A DNA stretch of 64,000 nt. Origin: Utricularia gibba. Lineage: Eukaryota > Streptophyta > Magnoliopsida > Lamiales > Lentibulariaceae. The position numbers were made by a program, and so were the translations under genes. The stretch lies in NCBI GenBank assembly GCA_002189035.1, contig NEEC01000013.1:1178001-1242000 (forward strand), written 5' to 3'. The notes beneath the pieces were generated by a model that worked only from the letters and a program-made list of their open reading frames with translations, ran no database searches and was not told where the DNA came from. The first letter of the stretch is position 1. Each line of letters begins with the position of its first letter. Below, piece by piece: positions 47,904 to 59,480 of this stretch.

Positions 47904-49729
47904 TCAGAGTGCATAGATCCTCTTATCATCTGAGTTGTAGTCTTCTATGTCTGTGTATTGCCCTGAGTAGTTCCATGAGAAGGACTTACTACCGCTTGCT
48001 CTCTGGATTCGTCTCTCGTCTCTAAAGAACCCAAAATGTTGCCTGAAGACGAAATAGCACAGGCCAACAAGAGTTCCGATGATGATCGGACCACCCACAG
48101 CCGTTATGGTGATCGCCGCCCACAAGCTTTTCCGGCCAACAACAACGAAGGAGATGGAGAGAAAGGCTCCGCATGTGCTGATACAAGCAGCCCACATCAT
48201 CTTGTTCACCACAGAGACGACTTGTTTCTGCGCTGTCGTGTCCCAGGCAACTAGCGTGATCTGAACAACAACAACAGACAGAGATATGAACAGAGCCAAG
48301 GTGTTGAGGACGCAGAATATGTGGAAGGCAACTGCGTCTGCTACAACGGCTTCCCCTGCTCCTGCACCGGAGGTCACATACTGTCCAGGCAAGTTGAACA
48401 GCGCAACGAAAGCTATGGATGCCACCAGAACGGCTACCACAGTCACAGAGTTTATGGTGTTCTGGACAGCTTCTCTGTGAATCTTCTTGAGTTCCTTGGC
48501 GATTCTGGAAACCCGCCGTTGTGTTTCATCGTTCTGCTGCAGCTGGGACCGCACCTCATTCTTGATGTCGCTGACGGTCCTCTTGAGCTCCATGGCTTCA
48601 TCCACTCGGCCCACGTCTCTGGCATGCTTGGCACCAGCCTCTGTCAGAACTTCCTTGATAACCAGAGCAGAATCTCCGTACTGCAGAGTGTCTGCTATGT
48701 CCATTGCAGTCTCGTGCTGGTTGTTCAGGGCGTTGGCGTTGAAGGGTTTGTATGCAAGAAGGAGGCTCACTATCTGAAACAGAAGCAGCTCACATTCTTA
48801 CTGAATCCTCATACCAAAAGTTTGGATCTATCATCACAACTCAGTACCTGCGGGCGGCCTTTCCTGGTAGCTATGTGGAGAGCAGTATTCCCCTTCTTGT
48901 CACATTCGTTCAACACTGAAAAGTCAGCTTCCAGCAGTTCTTCAACAACCGCTATATCTTGACCTTTTGCAGCCATGTGAAGAGCTGTTTGGCCCTTCTT
49001 GTCCTTGATGGAAACTATCCCCGGATCCCTTCTGATAAGTTCTCTTGCCACACTCAACATGCCGTACCTCGCTGTTGTATGCAGCGCTGTTTTCCCGTTC
49101 TTCCGCACAATCCGAGCCGTGCTTGGATCGACATCCAGGATGGCGGTGACTACATCCAGGTGACTCTGCGCAGCAGCTGAATACAGAGGGCTGGTATTTG
49201 TAGAGTTGCAAACTCTGCAAAGCTCAGGCCACCGTCTCAGAAGCTCCTTCACAATGCCTGCAGTGAGAGATCAAGATAATCAGTCATCTTCTTCACGACT
49301 AGCTATCCATCTGTCTTCTTGTTTACTAGCAATCGGAGCTGCTTGATGACTTTCTATTTAGAGACAAGATCCTAGTCTACTACTACTGTGCAGATGAATC
49401 TTTAACAGAATTGGAAGGAGAAACGCACGGAGGTGTCCTCTGGAAGCAGCAACATGCAGAGCATCCATCTCTGATTTCGCCCTAATCTTCAGAATCTCCA
49501 GGTCACAGAAATTGATCAAGTACATGAAAGCATCAAAGGAATCATTCTCGGAGACTATGTAAAGAGCTGTTTCCTTGTCATCGTTCTGAAGACGCATCAA
49601 GGAAGATGGATCGGAGCCCTTGTTCTCCTCCATCAGATTCTTGATCATCTCCACATCACCAGACCGTACGCTTGAGAAAAACGATTGACGAGTAATGAAA
49701 CTCAAGGACCTCGTTGTCTCCATCATCAT
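47904..49729 (-). CDS. Ankyrin-repeat membrane protein with PGG domain (ITN1/ACD6 family)
   Basis: Plasma-membrane protein of a plant family that acts in salt, ABA and defence signalling (ITN1, ACD6). Three exons, 49729-49429, 49257-48848 and 48773-47904, give 526 residues. ATG 49729 starts MMMETTRSLSFITRQ. The residues before it in the open frame lack an ATG. Ankyrin repeats fill about residues 20-270 (KETALYIVSEN; MDALHVAASRGHL; TSPLYSAAAQSHLDVV; GKTALHTTARYGML; GQTALHMAAKGQD; GNTALHIATRKGR; HETAMDIAD). The PGG domain follows, starting with KELKKIHREAVQNTINSVTV, then FVALFNLPGQYV. Four hydrophobic helices end near LVGLCYFVFRQHFGF. The C-terminal tail is polar. Typical ITN1-like architecture with no defects. 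Exact role is unknown. Confidence 0.93.
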
Positions 49730-50219
49730 CTTCTTCTTCTTCTTCACTCAGAAAGAAGATAAAAATTCAATCTTTGCTTCTGGGTTCACTGAAAAAAGGG
49801 TTTTTGGATGAGGGGAAGTGGAAGGAAAAAGGCCGAAAGCAAAACCCAGAAAGAAGAAAAGCGACTGGGAACCATCAGAGAAAAAAAGCAGCTTGGTTTG
49901 TGTGTGTGTGAAGATGATAGAGTTGTGGTGTTCTGTCAGAGTAGCGCTGAATTTTGTGTTGGATAGATGCGACTGAAAATAGTAAAATATTTGGTTGTTG
50001 TTGCGCATTAAATGCCAGTCCTCTCCACGTTTTAAATTATTATATTGTGCATGATGAACTAATAATTACTTTTCACCTTTTGTGATAGGGAAAGGGTATG
50101 AATCTGCAATTTATGGAAAGGAGATCTCAGAAAAAGTTCAGTGTTTTACATGGCACTTAAAACAACAAGCTCATGATGGTGACAGCAATGGGTGGAAAGT
50201 GGCAATCTCTCAGCTTCAG
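49730..50219. other. Intergenic: promoter of the ankyrin/PGG gene
   Basis: The upstream DNA has a purine-rich tract on the plus strand near 49735-49870, meaning a CT-rich leader on the coding strand. No gene seen. Confidence 0.5.
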
Positions 50220-51515
50220 TCAGTGATGAACGAGTATGGAGATGACAGACTCTTGGTTTGGGAACAGAGGAATGAGTGTGGACCTCTCGGCAAGCTCGAA
50301 GTCTTCGAACTGGAAGGCTGGGGCACAAGTGCATCCAACAAGGGAAAAGTGTTGTTCGGGATCACTCGACTCCCTTCTTGTAACCACACCTTCCTGTGAA
50401 ATCTCGATATCCTTACTTGGGAATGCACCAAACCAAACATATGGTGGCACTGTGTGCTGCATCACTTGATTTCCAAGAATGTCTGAGCCCAGGCATGTCG
50501 TTTTGACACTTCCATCGATCTCGTTCAGCTCTATCACCTGTGGTGTGGAAAGATGAAGCGGTGAATCGCTTCCAAACACATTACATCTGTGAGTCAAATG
50601 CGATTAGAGGAGGATGAGATACCGTCAAGGGCTCTCCTGCATAGAAATGCCAGACCTCTGCGCATGGGATGCGATGAAGATGAGAAACACTTCCTGAAGG
50701 CAGCAAGAAGTATATGCTCGTGCTCACTGGTCTGTCGGCCTTATCTGCATTGGATTCCAGAGCAGTCAAATTATATAAACTAATTCCAGTTAACAGAGAG
50801 GACTGCAGATGAACGGAGCATTAACAATGATTCCCATAGTTCTTGTGAACCATCTTCTCTTTAACTGTGGAGTATAACTAGAGGAATGTGGAATTACAGG
50901 ATCATCTTATTGTTACTTTGCGCACACACTGTGTTCACGACATAATTACAGTATCCTTCACTTCTATATAGACATAGTTTTACTACATCCAGTGTATTGA
51001 AAGAGTTCACTTAGTAAACAAGACCCACATTCCACAAAATGAAATCAAATTTAATGCATTAAACTACTTGGGATACTAACTCCATAATAGGGCCCCAAGA
51101 GTAAATCTATTAAGAATACCAGGTGGGAAACTTCAAGATCCTATCTTTTTTCAGATCTAAGTGATCACTAAGGTATTGTCCAGGAATTTAAAAAATGGGT
51201 ATAGTAAAGCTTCAACAATTCAGCAATTAACACAGACAACGGAGCAAAATGATCCAGCAACAAGCAATTGCAACATGAAAAGATGGCATTTTAGGGATAT
51301 AGAAGAATGAGAAGTTTCAGAAGCCATCAAGATCCACAATCAAAGCTTGAAGTTAAAGTTCACCGGAACAGGATCTTACATTGAGGGGGGAGATGGGAAG
51401 TGGAGAGGATAACAGAGTTGTCTCTGAATGTTTCAGAGAAAAATCCACCTTCTGGATGGGCTTTCAGATTCAACTTATCAATAATTTCTGATGCAGTCGC
51501 CGCTCTTGATGCCAT
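50220..51515 (-). CDS. Cupin_5 (DUF985) domain protein
   Basis: Small beta-barrel protein related to yeast YML079W; biochemical role unknown. Three exons, 51515-51380, 50744-50623 and 50537-50220, give 191 residues in frame. Exon 1 encodes EIIDKLNLKAHPEGGFFSET and NSVILSTSHLPPQ. Exon 2 gives DRPVSTSIYFLLPSGSVSHL and HRIPCAEVWHFYAGEPLT, carrying the His and Glu residues typical of cupin metal or sugar sites. Exon 3 gives VPPYVWFGAFP and PAFQFEDFELAERSTL, another DUF985 hallmark. Length is close to bacterial and plant family members. It runs in the same direction as the ankyrin/PGG gene, but nothing suggests shared function. Confidence 0.9.
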
Positions 51516-51962
51516 TTTCTTCGATTCCCAAATCCCCAAGATAACGAACCACTTCGGATGTAAAATGTGCAGGGCAAATGAAAATTCCTAAAAACTGTAA
51601 CCGAAGCACGTGTACGTTTTAATAAGACGTGTCCCTTCGCCAAAGAGCGATGTCCAAACCGATGCAATGGATCAGTTTCTTTCTTCAAACTTCTGTTGCT
51701 CATGGCCACTGGAACTGCATCACATTTTTCCGGTTTGTTGATTGATTACATGATCTTCTTCGTTTTCCAACGTTTCTTTCTACAGTTAGCTGTGAAGACT
51801 GTTTGCTTGAATTTTATTTGGAGGCAGGGTGACGGGGGTAGTTGCATCAGAAGAGCCCCGTGAAATAGAAGTGGAGACGAATGAAAAAGAACTTAGATGA
51901 GGAAAAAGATGATGGAGAAATATTGGTCAACAAGGTTGGATTGGGAACTTCCAATCTGAAGA
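51516..51962. other. Divergent promoter between cupin_5 and LAZ1-like genes
   Basis: About 450 bp. Contains an ATG-starting short frame near 51882 (MKNLDEEKDDGEILV) that could be an upstream ORF or leader of the LAZ1-like mRNA. No other feature seen. Confidence 0.4.
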
Positions 51963-53900
51963 ATGCTCTGGAATATATTTCATTTCGCAATCTTTCAGAT
52001 AGTTCTTATTATTTCTGACTTGTGCTGCTCACATTTTGGCAGCAACTCATCAAAAGAAGACATGGCATTCCCCTTGTTGATCTATCAAAACATCTATGGT
52101 GAAGTTCACGTGCCAGGAACTATCATTGCAGGGTCTCTTGTTGCTGTAGCAGTGGCTCTATCGCTCTTCCTGACTTGCCAACATCTTAGATGCTACACTA
52201 AACCTTCGGTCAGTCATTGAAATTTGTAGCTTCTTTGTTTAAATCATAGAGTTTTCCTGAAATGTGCAAGCTGGAATACGCCTCAGCTCAATATATTCAG
52301 CCTTTCATATGCCTTTGTTTTTCTGCTTTTCATTAACCAGGAGCAGAAATGGATTGTGGCGGTTATATTTATGGTTCCAGTTTATGCAATCGAATCAGTT
52401 AAGTATAATTTGTTGATCATACTGATTAACTGTTTAGTCCAGAAGATTATCTGGTAATGGAGATTTCATTCAAAAGTTTGTTTTCCTATTCTTCACCAGA
52501 TATTGTCATTGTTGAAACCAGACTTATCTCTTGCTTGTGATATATTGAGAAACTGCTATGAAGCATTTGCCTTGTATTCCTTCGGGAGCTACCTGATTGC
52601 ATGCCTTGGTAAGATTTTCTTATTCTTAACATTGCCTTCTGTTGAGTTTATATGGATTCAGTGAAACTGCTACTTGTTTAGGGGGTGAAGCAGAGGTTGA
52701 AGAGCTGCTTGAAGATCAAGGGAAGGATCAGATTACCAAGCCACTGCTAGAGGGCAAGATACCTCCAGAAGAGAAAACATTCCACAACTTCATATTCAAA
52801 CCATGTAGGCTTGGAAAAGACTTGTTCCCCATAATAAGATTTGGCCTAGTTCAATACGTAATACCCCTTTCTTGGTCTGTGCTTTTTCACATCCTTTGTC
52901 TCATATCATGACAATAAATGTTTGCATTTCTTCACAGATGATCCTAAAGACATTATGTGCATTCTTAGCTTTCATCCTCGAGATCTCCGGTGTTTATGGC
53001 GACGGACAGTTCAAGTGGTACTATGGGTATGAACAATATACTCTCCTCAACATGTGAAGGAATTCCCATGGATCCTTTTACAGTCTCAGCATCATTGCAG
53101 GTACCCCTACATTACCATAGTTCTGAACTTCAGCCAGATGTGGGCATTGTATTGCCTGGTTCAGTTTTACAATGTGATGCATCGGAGACTCGAACCAATC
53201 AAACCTCTTGCGAAGTTCATCAGCTTCAAGGCCATTGTATTTGCAACATGGTGGCAGGGAGTAGGCATTGCTCTACTGTCCCAGTTTAAAGTCCTCCCAA
53301 ATGAAGAAAGACTGCAGACTGGACTGCAGGACTTCCTCATCTGCATCGAGGTGAGAATCAGACCATCTTTGTGCCCTCTGCTAATGATCAGATCTTTTCT
53401 GAAACCTTGGAAGCTCATGGTTTCGGTGTGAGCAGATGGCGATCGCAGCAGTTGCTCACATTTACGTCTTTTCGGTGGAGAGGTACCATTTCTTGCCAGC
53501 ATCCAACATCGGCAAGATCATCACTGAAGAGACAACGGCTGTGGTTGAAGAGGAAGGCGAGCAGCCCACCGTCGTTGATAAGAAGGAAGCAACGATCGAA
53601 GCACCCGGGACGAGTGTGAAAGAAAGCGTGGAGGATATCGTAGTCAGAGGAGGCCAAAAGGTAATGACTTTCACATACATGATGGCTCAGGTGTCCGTTT
53701 TCCGATTGATCAAGAGGTTGGGTTCTCTGGCTCAGGTGGTTCAGGACGTGGTGTTGACGATAAACCAGGCGATAGAGCCTGTGCAGGAGGGGGTGACCAA
53801 GATTCAGGAGAAGATTCATAAGATAACAGTCGCCGGAGATGATCAAGAGGAGCCGGAGGTGACGCTGGAGGCGCATCAACGCAAGACCATATCACCGTAG
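51963..53900 (+). CDS. LAZ1 homologue, DUF300 seven-helix membrane protein
   Basis: Tonoplast or endomembrane protein of the OST-alpha/TMEM184 superfamily. Arabidopsis LAZ1 affects hypersensitive cell death and brassinosteroid-linked vacuole integrity. Seven exons (51963-52208, 52341-52397, 52500-52608, 52682-52857, 52938-53026, 53101-53350, 53436-53900) give 463 residues. The N-terminal hydrophobic stretch (FAIFQIVLIISDLCC) is followed by PGTIIAGSLVAVAVALSLFL. Family blocks are WIVAVIFMVPVYAIESILSL, DILRNCYEAFALYSFGSYL, FLAFILEISGVYGDGQFKW, IVLNFSQMWALYCLVQFYNV and AIVFATWWQGVGIALLSQF. The hydrophilic C-terminal third is acidic and lacks a recognised domain. The start at 51963 is preferred because it supplies the first helix; ATG 52062 (MAFPLL) is an alternative. 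Intact. Confidence 0.9.
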
Positions 53901-54237
53901 AAGATGAAACAGGATGAGATTTTGAATGCGTTTAATTGTTTTTTTAATAAAATGTTTAATTAGGATCAACTAAACCCTAATCGGATTGAAAAAAAAAATG
54001 TCAATAAAACCAGGGATTAAAAAACAAAATAATAATAAATCAGGGATTAAAATGTGATTAGTGGAAGTTTTTTCATTTGTTCCGCTGGTTGGGAATTTTT
54101 TATGCTGCTCTCTAGTGAAGAGCCCTGGTAAAAGTAGGCTTATTCGTCTTCCCCGGCGTCCAACACTTTGCCGGCGCCGACGTCTGGAATTTGTTGGAAT
54201 TCTCGATGGGGATTGCGTCTCTCTCCTGGAGTAATCG
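53901..54237. other. Intergenic between LAZ1-like and PPR genes
   Basis: About 340 bp holding the LAZ1-like 3' flank and the PPR promoter. No separate feature. Confidence 0.5.
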
Positions 54238-56982
54238 ATGAACTCAGGTGAAGGTTCCTATGTCGACAGAATTATGTTTGCACTTAGATATGCCAAGCAG
54301 GTCCGAGCCTTACACTCCACATTTTACGGCGGAGCTTCCTATGGCTGTAATTCTGTTGCTTCTCTATGCACGTGTGCCTCAGCATCGCAGTTTTCATCGT
54401 TCAACTCCGTTTACCCTTTCTTCTCTTCTTCGTCATCGGAAGCCGTCGATGGTTCGCAAGGATTTCAATCGGAGGCGGCGCGGGATGCTATAATCAACTG
54501 CTTCAAGAGATGGTTTATGTCGAGAAAGAATCCCCTTTTCGAGCGAATTTTCGATATTCTGCGTACTCAGGAGGACGCTGCTGCGAATTTAGCGCTTTCG
54601 CAGATGGATTTTGAGCTCAATGAGACTTTGGTACTTGATGTGCTGAATTACGACAAAAATGATATACTTTCTTGCTTGAAGTTCTTCGACTGGGCGGGCC
54701 GACGGCCAGGTTTTCACCACACTAGAGCAACATTCCATGCCATTTTTGGCATAATATCTAAAGCCAAGACGAATTTGATGATGGAATTCTTGCAAAATTA
54801 TGAAAACCGGAGATATCTACATAAGGTTAGATATCATAATATACTAGTCATGGGTTATGCAGTGGCTGGAAAAACCGAGATTGCACTGCAGCTTCTTGGT
54901 CAAATGCGGTATAGAGGTATGGACTTGGATCAGGTTTCATACCAGGTTCTTATGAATTCACTTGTTGAGCAGGGTTCATATGGTGTGGTGGATACCTTGG
55001 CTAAGCATGTCAAAGATCGAGGATTTCAGAATGAGATGACACATGCCATCATGGTAAAGAATTTCTGTAAGCAAAAGGATTTTGTAAGGGGTGAAAAGTA
55101 TTTGCGATCTCTTGTTAGGGAAGGTGATTTTCGAATTAGTGGCGCTGTTGGAACCCTTGTAGATGCCTTGTGTAAGGATAATCAATTCCAAAGAGCTGCA
55201 GGATTACTTCAGGAGTTCCGAAACATTGTTTCCACATCAATGCCCCGAGCCTATGGTGTGTTAATAGGAAATCTTGTCAAGGTTGGAGAATTGGATAGTG
55301 CATTAGATTTTCTTTATGATAAGCGAGCAGTAGATGGGTATGTTCCAGATATCATTCGGTATAACATGCTGGTATACAGGCTTTTGAGGGAGAATAGAAC
55401 GGCTGAGGTTTATGATTTGTTGGTGGATATGGAAGAAAGTCATGTGTTGCCAGATAATACTACCATGAATGCAATCCTTTGCTTTTTATGCAAGGTCGGA
55501 ATGATGGACATCGCCCTGCACTTGTATGAATCAGGGGCAGATTATGGTCTTTCTGTTAATTTTATGGCTTATAATTACCTTATAAATGCACTAGCTAGGG
55601 ATGTCAAGGTTGACGTAGCATGTCAAGTGCTGAGAAATTCCATAGAACATGGTTTCCTACCCGGGGATGAGACCCTGTCCATGATCTTCGATGCCCTAAA
55701 CAGAGAAGGAAAACTTGACGAGATGATAGAAATGGTTCGGCTAACAGAAGGTCAACAGAAAAATATTAGGATCAGTAACTCGAGTTATGACAAGTTCATA
55801 TCAGCTCTTTGTATGAACAGCAGAGTGCTTGAAGGGTATTTCATGCATGTACTGCTCAACAGACCAAATAAAAAACCTCAGAGGAGGACATACATGGACC
55901 TGATAAGTGGTTTAAGCCAGTCAAGTAGAGGAGATATTGCTGCCGAACTCTTCATTGAAATGCAAAGAAAGGGTTACAGACCAACCCAAAACTTGGTAAG
56001 AAAGGTGATAAGTGGCATTTGTGAAACTAGTAACGCAGAGGATCGGTTTTTCAAGTTATTCGAGATGCAGCTTGGTCAATGTCGATCATCCTTTACATAT
56101 GATGCCTTCATTGATGGAGCTGGTCATGCAGGAAAACATGACCTGGCTCGTCAGGTATATCAAAGGATGATTAGCAGTGGTATTGAACCAAATTTGAGAA
56201 CCAACATGCTTCTTCTGCGGAGTTACATAAAATGTGGAAAGATTCAGCATGCCACAGATTTTTTCATTGCTTTGTTACAGAAGTGGCCTAAAAAAAGTTT
56301 ATGGGTCACCATGATTGTTGGTCTATCCAAAGCCAAAAAACTGGGGAGAGCTTTACGGATGCTCGACTATATGATGTCAAATAATATGATTCCAAGTGTA
56401 GAATGCTTTGAGCAAGTCATAATGGGATTGTGTAGTCGTGGTCTCTATGGGTTAGCTATACGTCTGCTCAATGACATGACAAAACATGGCCGTCCAATCT
56501 CTTCCTTTGTTGGGAACACATTTCTGTGTCATGCTCTAAGAACTAAGAGCGTGCACTTTATATTGGCGGATTTAGACAAGAAGAGAATGCTGACTCCTGC
56601 CTGCTCCAAGTTGGGCGATGCAGTAGGTGCGTTATGTGGTGCTATTGAGGAAGACTTTGTGGAACAGTTATTGAGTCTGCTTGGGGAAATCTATAACATA
56701 GATATCTACACTAACAACATTCTGTTGAGGAGAATAGGAATGAGCGGAATTGATCGAGCAGTTGAGTATTTTCATAGGTTGCAAGACGATGGCTACAAGC
56801 CAAACAGATGGACGTACGATATAATCGTCCATGGATTGAGTAAAGAGGGACGGTACGAGGAAGCAACAGTCTGGCGGGAGAAGATGCACAGCAAAGGTTT
56901 TGAACTCACTGAAGGGACCTTTCTGAAATACCAGGCAAGCCACTCTCTTTCCGAATCTGTGGTGCAGAATGAAGGATTGTGA
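54238..56982 (+). CDS. P-class pentatricopeptide repeat protein, probably mitochondrial
   Basis: Sequence-specific RNA-binding protein expected to act on organelle transcripts (stabilisation, processing or intron splicing). A single intronless exon encodes 914 residues, typical of PPR genes. The first 80 residues are rich in Ala, Ser and Arg and poor in acidic residues, consistent with a targeting peptide. From about residue 190 tandem 35-residue repeats can be followed: YHNILVMGYAVAGKTEIALQ, YQVLMNSLVEQGSYGVVDTL, YGVLIGNLVKVGELDSALDF, YNMLVYRLLRENRTAEVYDL and near the end YDIIVHGLSKEGRYEEATVW. No E, DYW or SMR domain is visible, so editing activity is not expected. I think it is close to Arabidopsis At1g71210, but from memory only. 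Target RNA cannot be predicted here. Confidence 0.93.
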   Translation: MNSGEGSYVDRIMFALRYAKQVRALHSTFYGGASYGCNSVASLCTCASASQFSSFNSVYPFFSSSSSEAVDGSQGFQSEAARDAIINCFKRWFMSRKNPLFERIFDILRTQEDAAANLALSQMDFELNETLVLDVLNYDKNDILSCLKFFDWAGRRPGFHHTRATFHAIFGIISKAKTNLMMEFLQNYENRRYLHKVRYHNILVMGYAVAGKTEIALQLLGQMRYRGMDLDQVSYQVLMNSLVEQGSYGVVDTLAKHVKDRGFQNEMTHAIMVKNFCKQKDFVRGEKYLRSLVREGDFRISGAVGTLVDALCKDNQFQRAAGLLQEFRNIVSTSMPRAYGVLIGNLVKVGELDSALDFLYDKRAVDGYVPDIIRYNMLVYRLLRENRTAEVYDLLVDMEESHVLPDNTTMNAILCFLCKVGMMDIALHLYESGADYGLSVNFMAYNYLINALARDVKVDVACQVLRNSIEHGFLPGDETLSMIFDALNREGKLDEMIEMVRLTEGQQKNIRISNSSYDKFISALCMNSRVLEGYFMHVLLNRPNKKPQRRTYMDLISGLSQSSRGDIAAELFIEMQRKGYRPTQNLVRKVISGICETSNAEDRFFKLFEMQLGQCRSSFTYDAFIDGAGHAGKHDLARQVYQRMISSGIEPNLRTNMLLLRSYIKCGKIQHATDFFIALLQKWPKKSLWVTMIVGLSKAKKLGRALRMLDYMMSNNMIPSVECFEQVIMGLCSRGLYGLAIRLLNDMTKHGRPISSFVGNTFLCHALRTKSVHFILADLDKKRMLTPACSKLGDAVGALCGAIEEDFVEQLLSLLGEIYNIDIYTNNILLRRIGMSGIDRAVEYFHRLQDDGYKPNRWTYDIIVHGLSKEGRYEEATVWREKMHSKGFELTEGTFLKYQASHSLSESVVQNEGL

Positions 56983-57498
56983 GGAACCTGATTATTTATA
57001 TTCTTACGTGGATCAAGTCTTTTTTTATGAATGTGTACTCTTTCTTTGGCTAAATGGAAAGAAAGTGATCATTGTTTCATGTAACTTCTCTGTGTTCTAG
57101 TTTCTTCATACTGCACTTTGCTTACTAATAACCTGTTCTGATGCATACTCATGGACCTTCTGTTTGCCATCAAAACTGGATCTCTTTGAGAATATACTGT
57201 ACAGATACTGTACTTGAGAGTTCTAAGCAAAACTTCACATGTTAAAGTTTCTGAAGATTGGATTATAGATTTCTCATGAGAATTTGCATTTTTGTCATAA
57301 AATCATGATATAAGGAGCTCTATCCACCCATTTACAATACATGAATGACAGCTAAAAAAAACACGAAGCAACATAGTGAAGATAGAAGTTCGTAAGCATC
57401 CGTTTTAGAGAATACAAGATTGTTTTTGCCTTCATATTCTTTGGATACTGTGCACATCTGGTGAACTTCTTGTCAACCGAGATGAATGACTGATATAT
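56983..57498. other. Convergent 3' flanks of PPR and TBL genes
   Basis: About 515 bp between convergent genes, AT-rich, no other feature seen. Confidence 0.5.
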
Positions 57499-59480
57499 CT
57501 AGAGCTGCGCAAACAAAATTTCATTCCATGTATCAGGAACACCAGGTAAGCACCAGTGCAAGCAATCCTGGACACCAGGAGAGGCTTTGATGCTGTAGCG
57601 GGATATATGGCCCTCATCTCGCAGTTCTGATAGACCGGTGATGTCAAGAAGCTTAATTCTTGTTCCCCTCACTGCAGCTGATGCAACAGGATCACTAGAT
57701 TCATCTTTCACAATTTCCTTTCCGCCAGAGAGAGGGGTTGTGTTGTCACAAGTACCTCCGGTATTCCACTCCCCGTTGAAAAAATGTCGGGGTGAGATAG
57801 ACCTAAGGAACACTTTCAGATCAGGGTATAAGGGGAGCTGTGAATCCATCCATCTGACAATACTGTGAATGGTGAAGTTCTTGGCACCCCCATGTCTGCA
57901 ATCCTCCTGTTAGTGTTTGGGACACCGCCAACATGCATGATCCATTTGTTGGCATTGAGTTTTCCCCTGTTCCAGTGATGCCCTGTATTCAGGACCACAA
58001 CATCGAATTTGTGAAGAAATTGCTGCAGAAATGCTGGGGGCCGATCAAGATGCATTGCAAATGCAGTGGTCGGGCTTGATGCATTAATAGGCTCCAAATC
58101 GCAGAGACTTGCAGACCAACGGTAAAGAATTGTTGTGTTAGTTCTGGTAAATCGATAAGCCCATCCATCAGGTCTTGTTGCAAAGTGAGCTCTTACGAGT
58201 CCATAATCAGACCCAACGTCCACAATTTCAAGTTTGTCTTCCCCACCAGTCACCATGCACATGAGAGACTGAAACTGCTGTCGACCCAGTGAATCCCCAA
58301 CAATAGCCAAAGTCTTGTCACGCATTCTACAGCCCATTCAAGGTGCACATGTAACTAATGTGAGTAAGGGAGGAGACGCTGAATGCATTAGGTAATTTTG
58401 TGTTCAAGCAAGAAATAATATGATGTACCTCTCCAGGAACTTGGAACCTGAAAAGTTTTCCATTTCACAATCTTTGGGTTGCCACCGAAGTTTCTCATAT
58501 TCAAAATCTGTGCGTTGGGTCAGACGACAAGCCCACATAGTTGACAACCATCGCTTACATCCAAAGCCAGAGTACAGTGGGCGGCTATCATCATATATCC
58601 ATTTACCCCTGGCATAATTACAATCTGAAACCAGATAGATTAGGCACTAGAGATGGTTATTGATTCTGAAAATGCCTTGCAACTAAATCAATAACAACTA
58701 AGTTCTAAGGAGGGCAACAGTAATAGGGAAAGCACAAATCTATGTTTCTACTTTTAGCAGCATAACAATATAAGCTAGTGTTGAGAAGCAATAACTGACT
58801 CTTGATGAATTGGATTACATTATTGCAGAAAATATACCTTTATATCTTATGTAAGTAGATATGCTTCTTGCTCCCTCACTTATATCTAATGACTTGGCAA
58901 AATTCTTCTTTTCAGATTCTGCCTGTTTCAATTTAGTTTCTCCACTGGGGAATTCAGCTACTTTTGTTCTAAGAGAACCAGGACCATCTGAATCAACCCA
59001 AGATGCAACAAAAAATTTATACATAGAGATCTTGTAGATAATAAGAGGTACATAAGGATCAGCAGATAAATTCCATAAAGAATGTAACCTTTGTTTCCTT
59101 CTGAAGATGATAAATTCTGTGCTTCCTCTCTTGTAAGATGAGCTTCTACTTTTATAAAATTATTTGAAAAATGCACCAGTGGTTCAGATTCCTTTCTTTC
59201 TTCAGAGAAGCTACCAGCTACTCAGAGATTGAAGAATAATCAAATTGTCAGCCCCTCATAGTTAACCAAGACAAAGAGCGACTTTCAATCTTATTCTCGC
59301 AAGGATAGGATTATGTAGAGGCAAACCTGAGTCTCCTTGGATGACGAAACTCTGATTTGGGATGAAAGATGTCAGGATCGTGGTCTTTGTCCATGCGAAA
59401 GCAAGCACACTGGCACATACTAACCAGATGAGGATTAGGGAGAGTTGAGAACCCTTAAGCGCTTGACTGCCTGATTTCAT
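57499..59480 (-). CDS. TRICHOME BIREFRINGENCE-LIKE wall-polymer O-acetyltransferase, one-base frameshift
   Basis: Golgi type II membrane protein of the PMR5/TBL family, which adds acetyl groups to cell-wall polysaccharides. Five exons: 59480-59327, 59217-59089, 58987-58838, 58624-58429 and 58326-57499. The N-terminal anchor is [19 protein letters not shown] variable Ser/Glu-rich stem is followed by the TBL domain ([38 protein letters not shown]). The GDS motif is [18 protein letters not shown]. The DxxH motif near the end is [16 protein letters not shown]. The frame breaks at the GGGGG run (57887-57891 on the plus strand): RRIADMG continues one base later as [20 protein letters not shown]. 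One more G gives about 485 residues. Best matches from memory are the TBL14-16 group; polymer specificity is unknown. Confidence 0.88.

Noticed and set aside
48036-48962. Long plus-strand frames opposite the ankyrin/PGG gene
   Set aside because: They mirror the coding strand of a well-supported gene.
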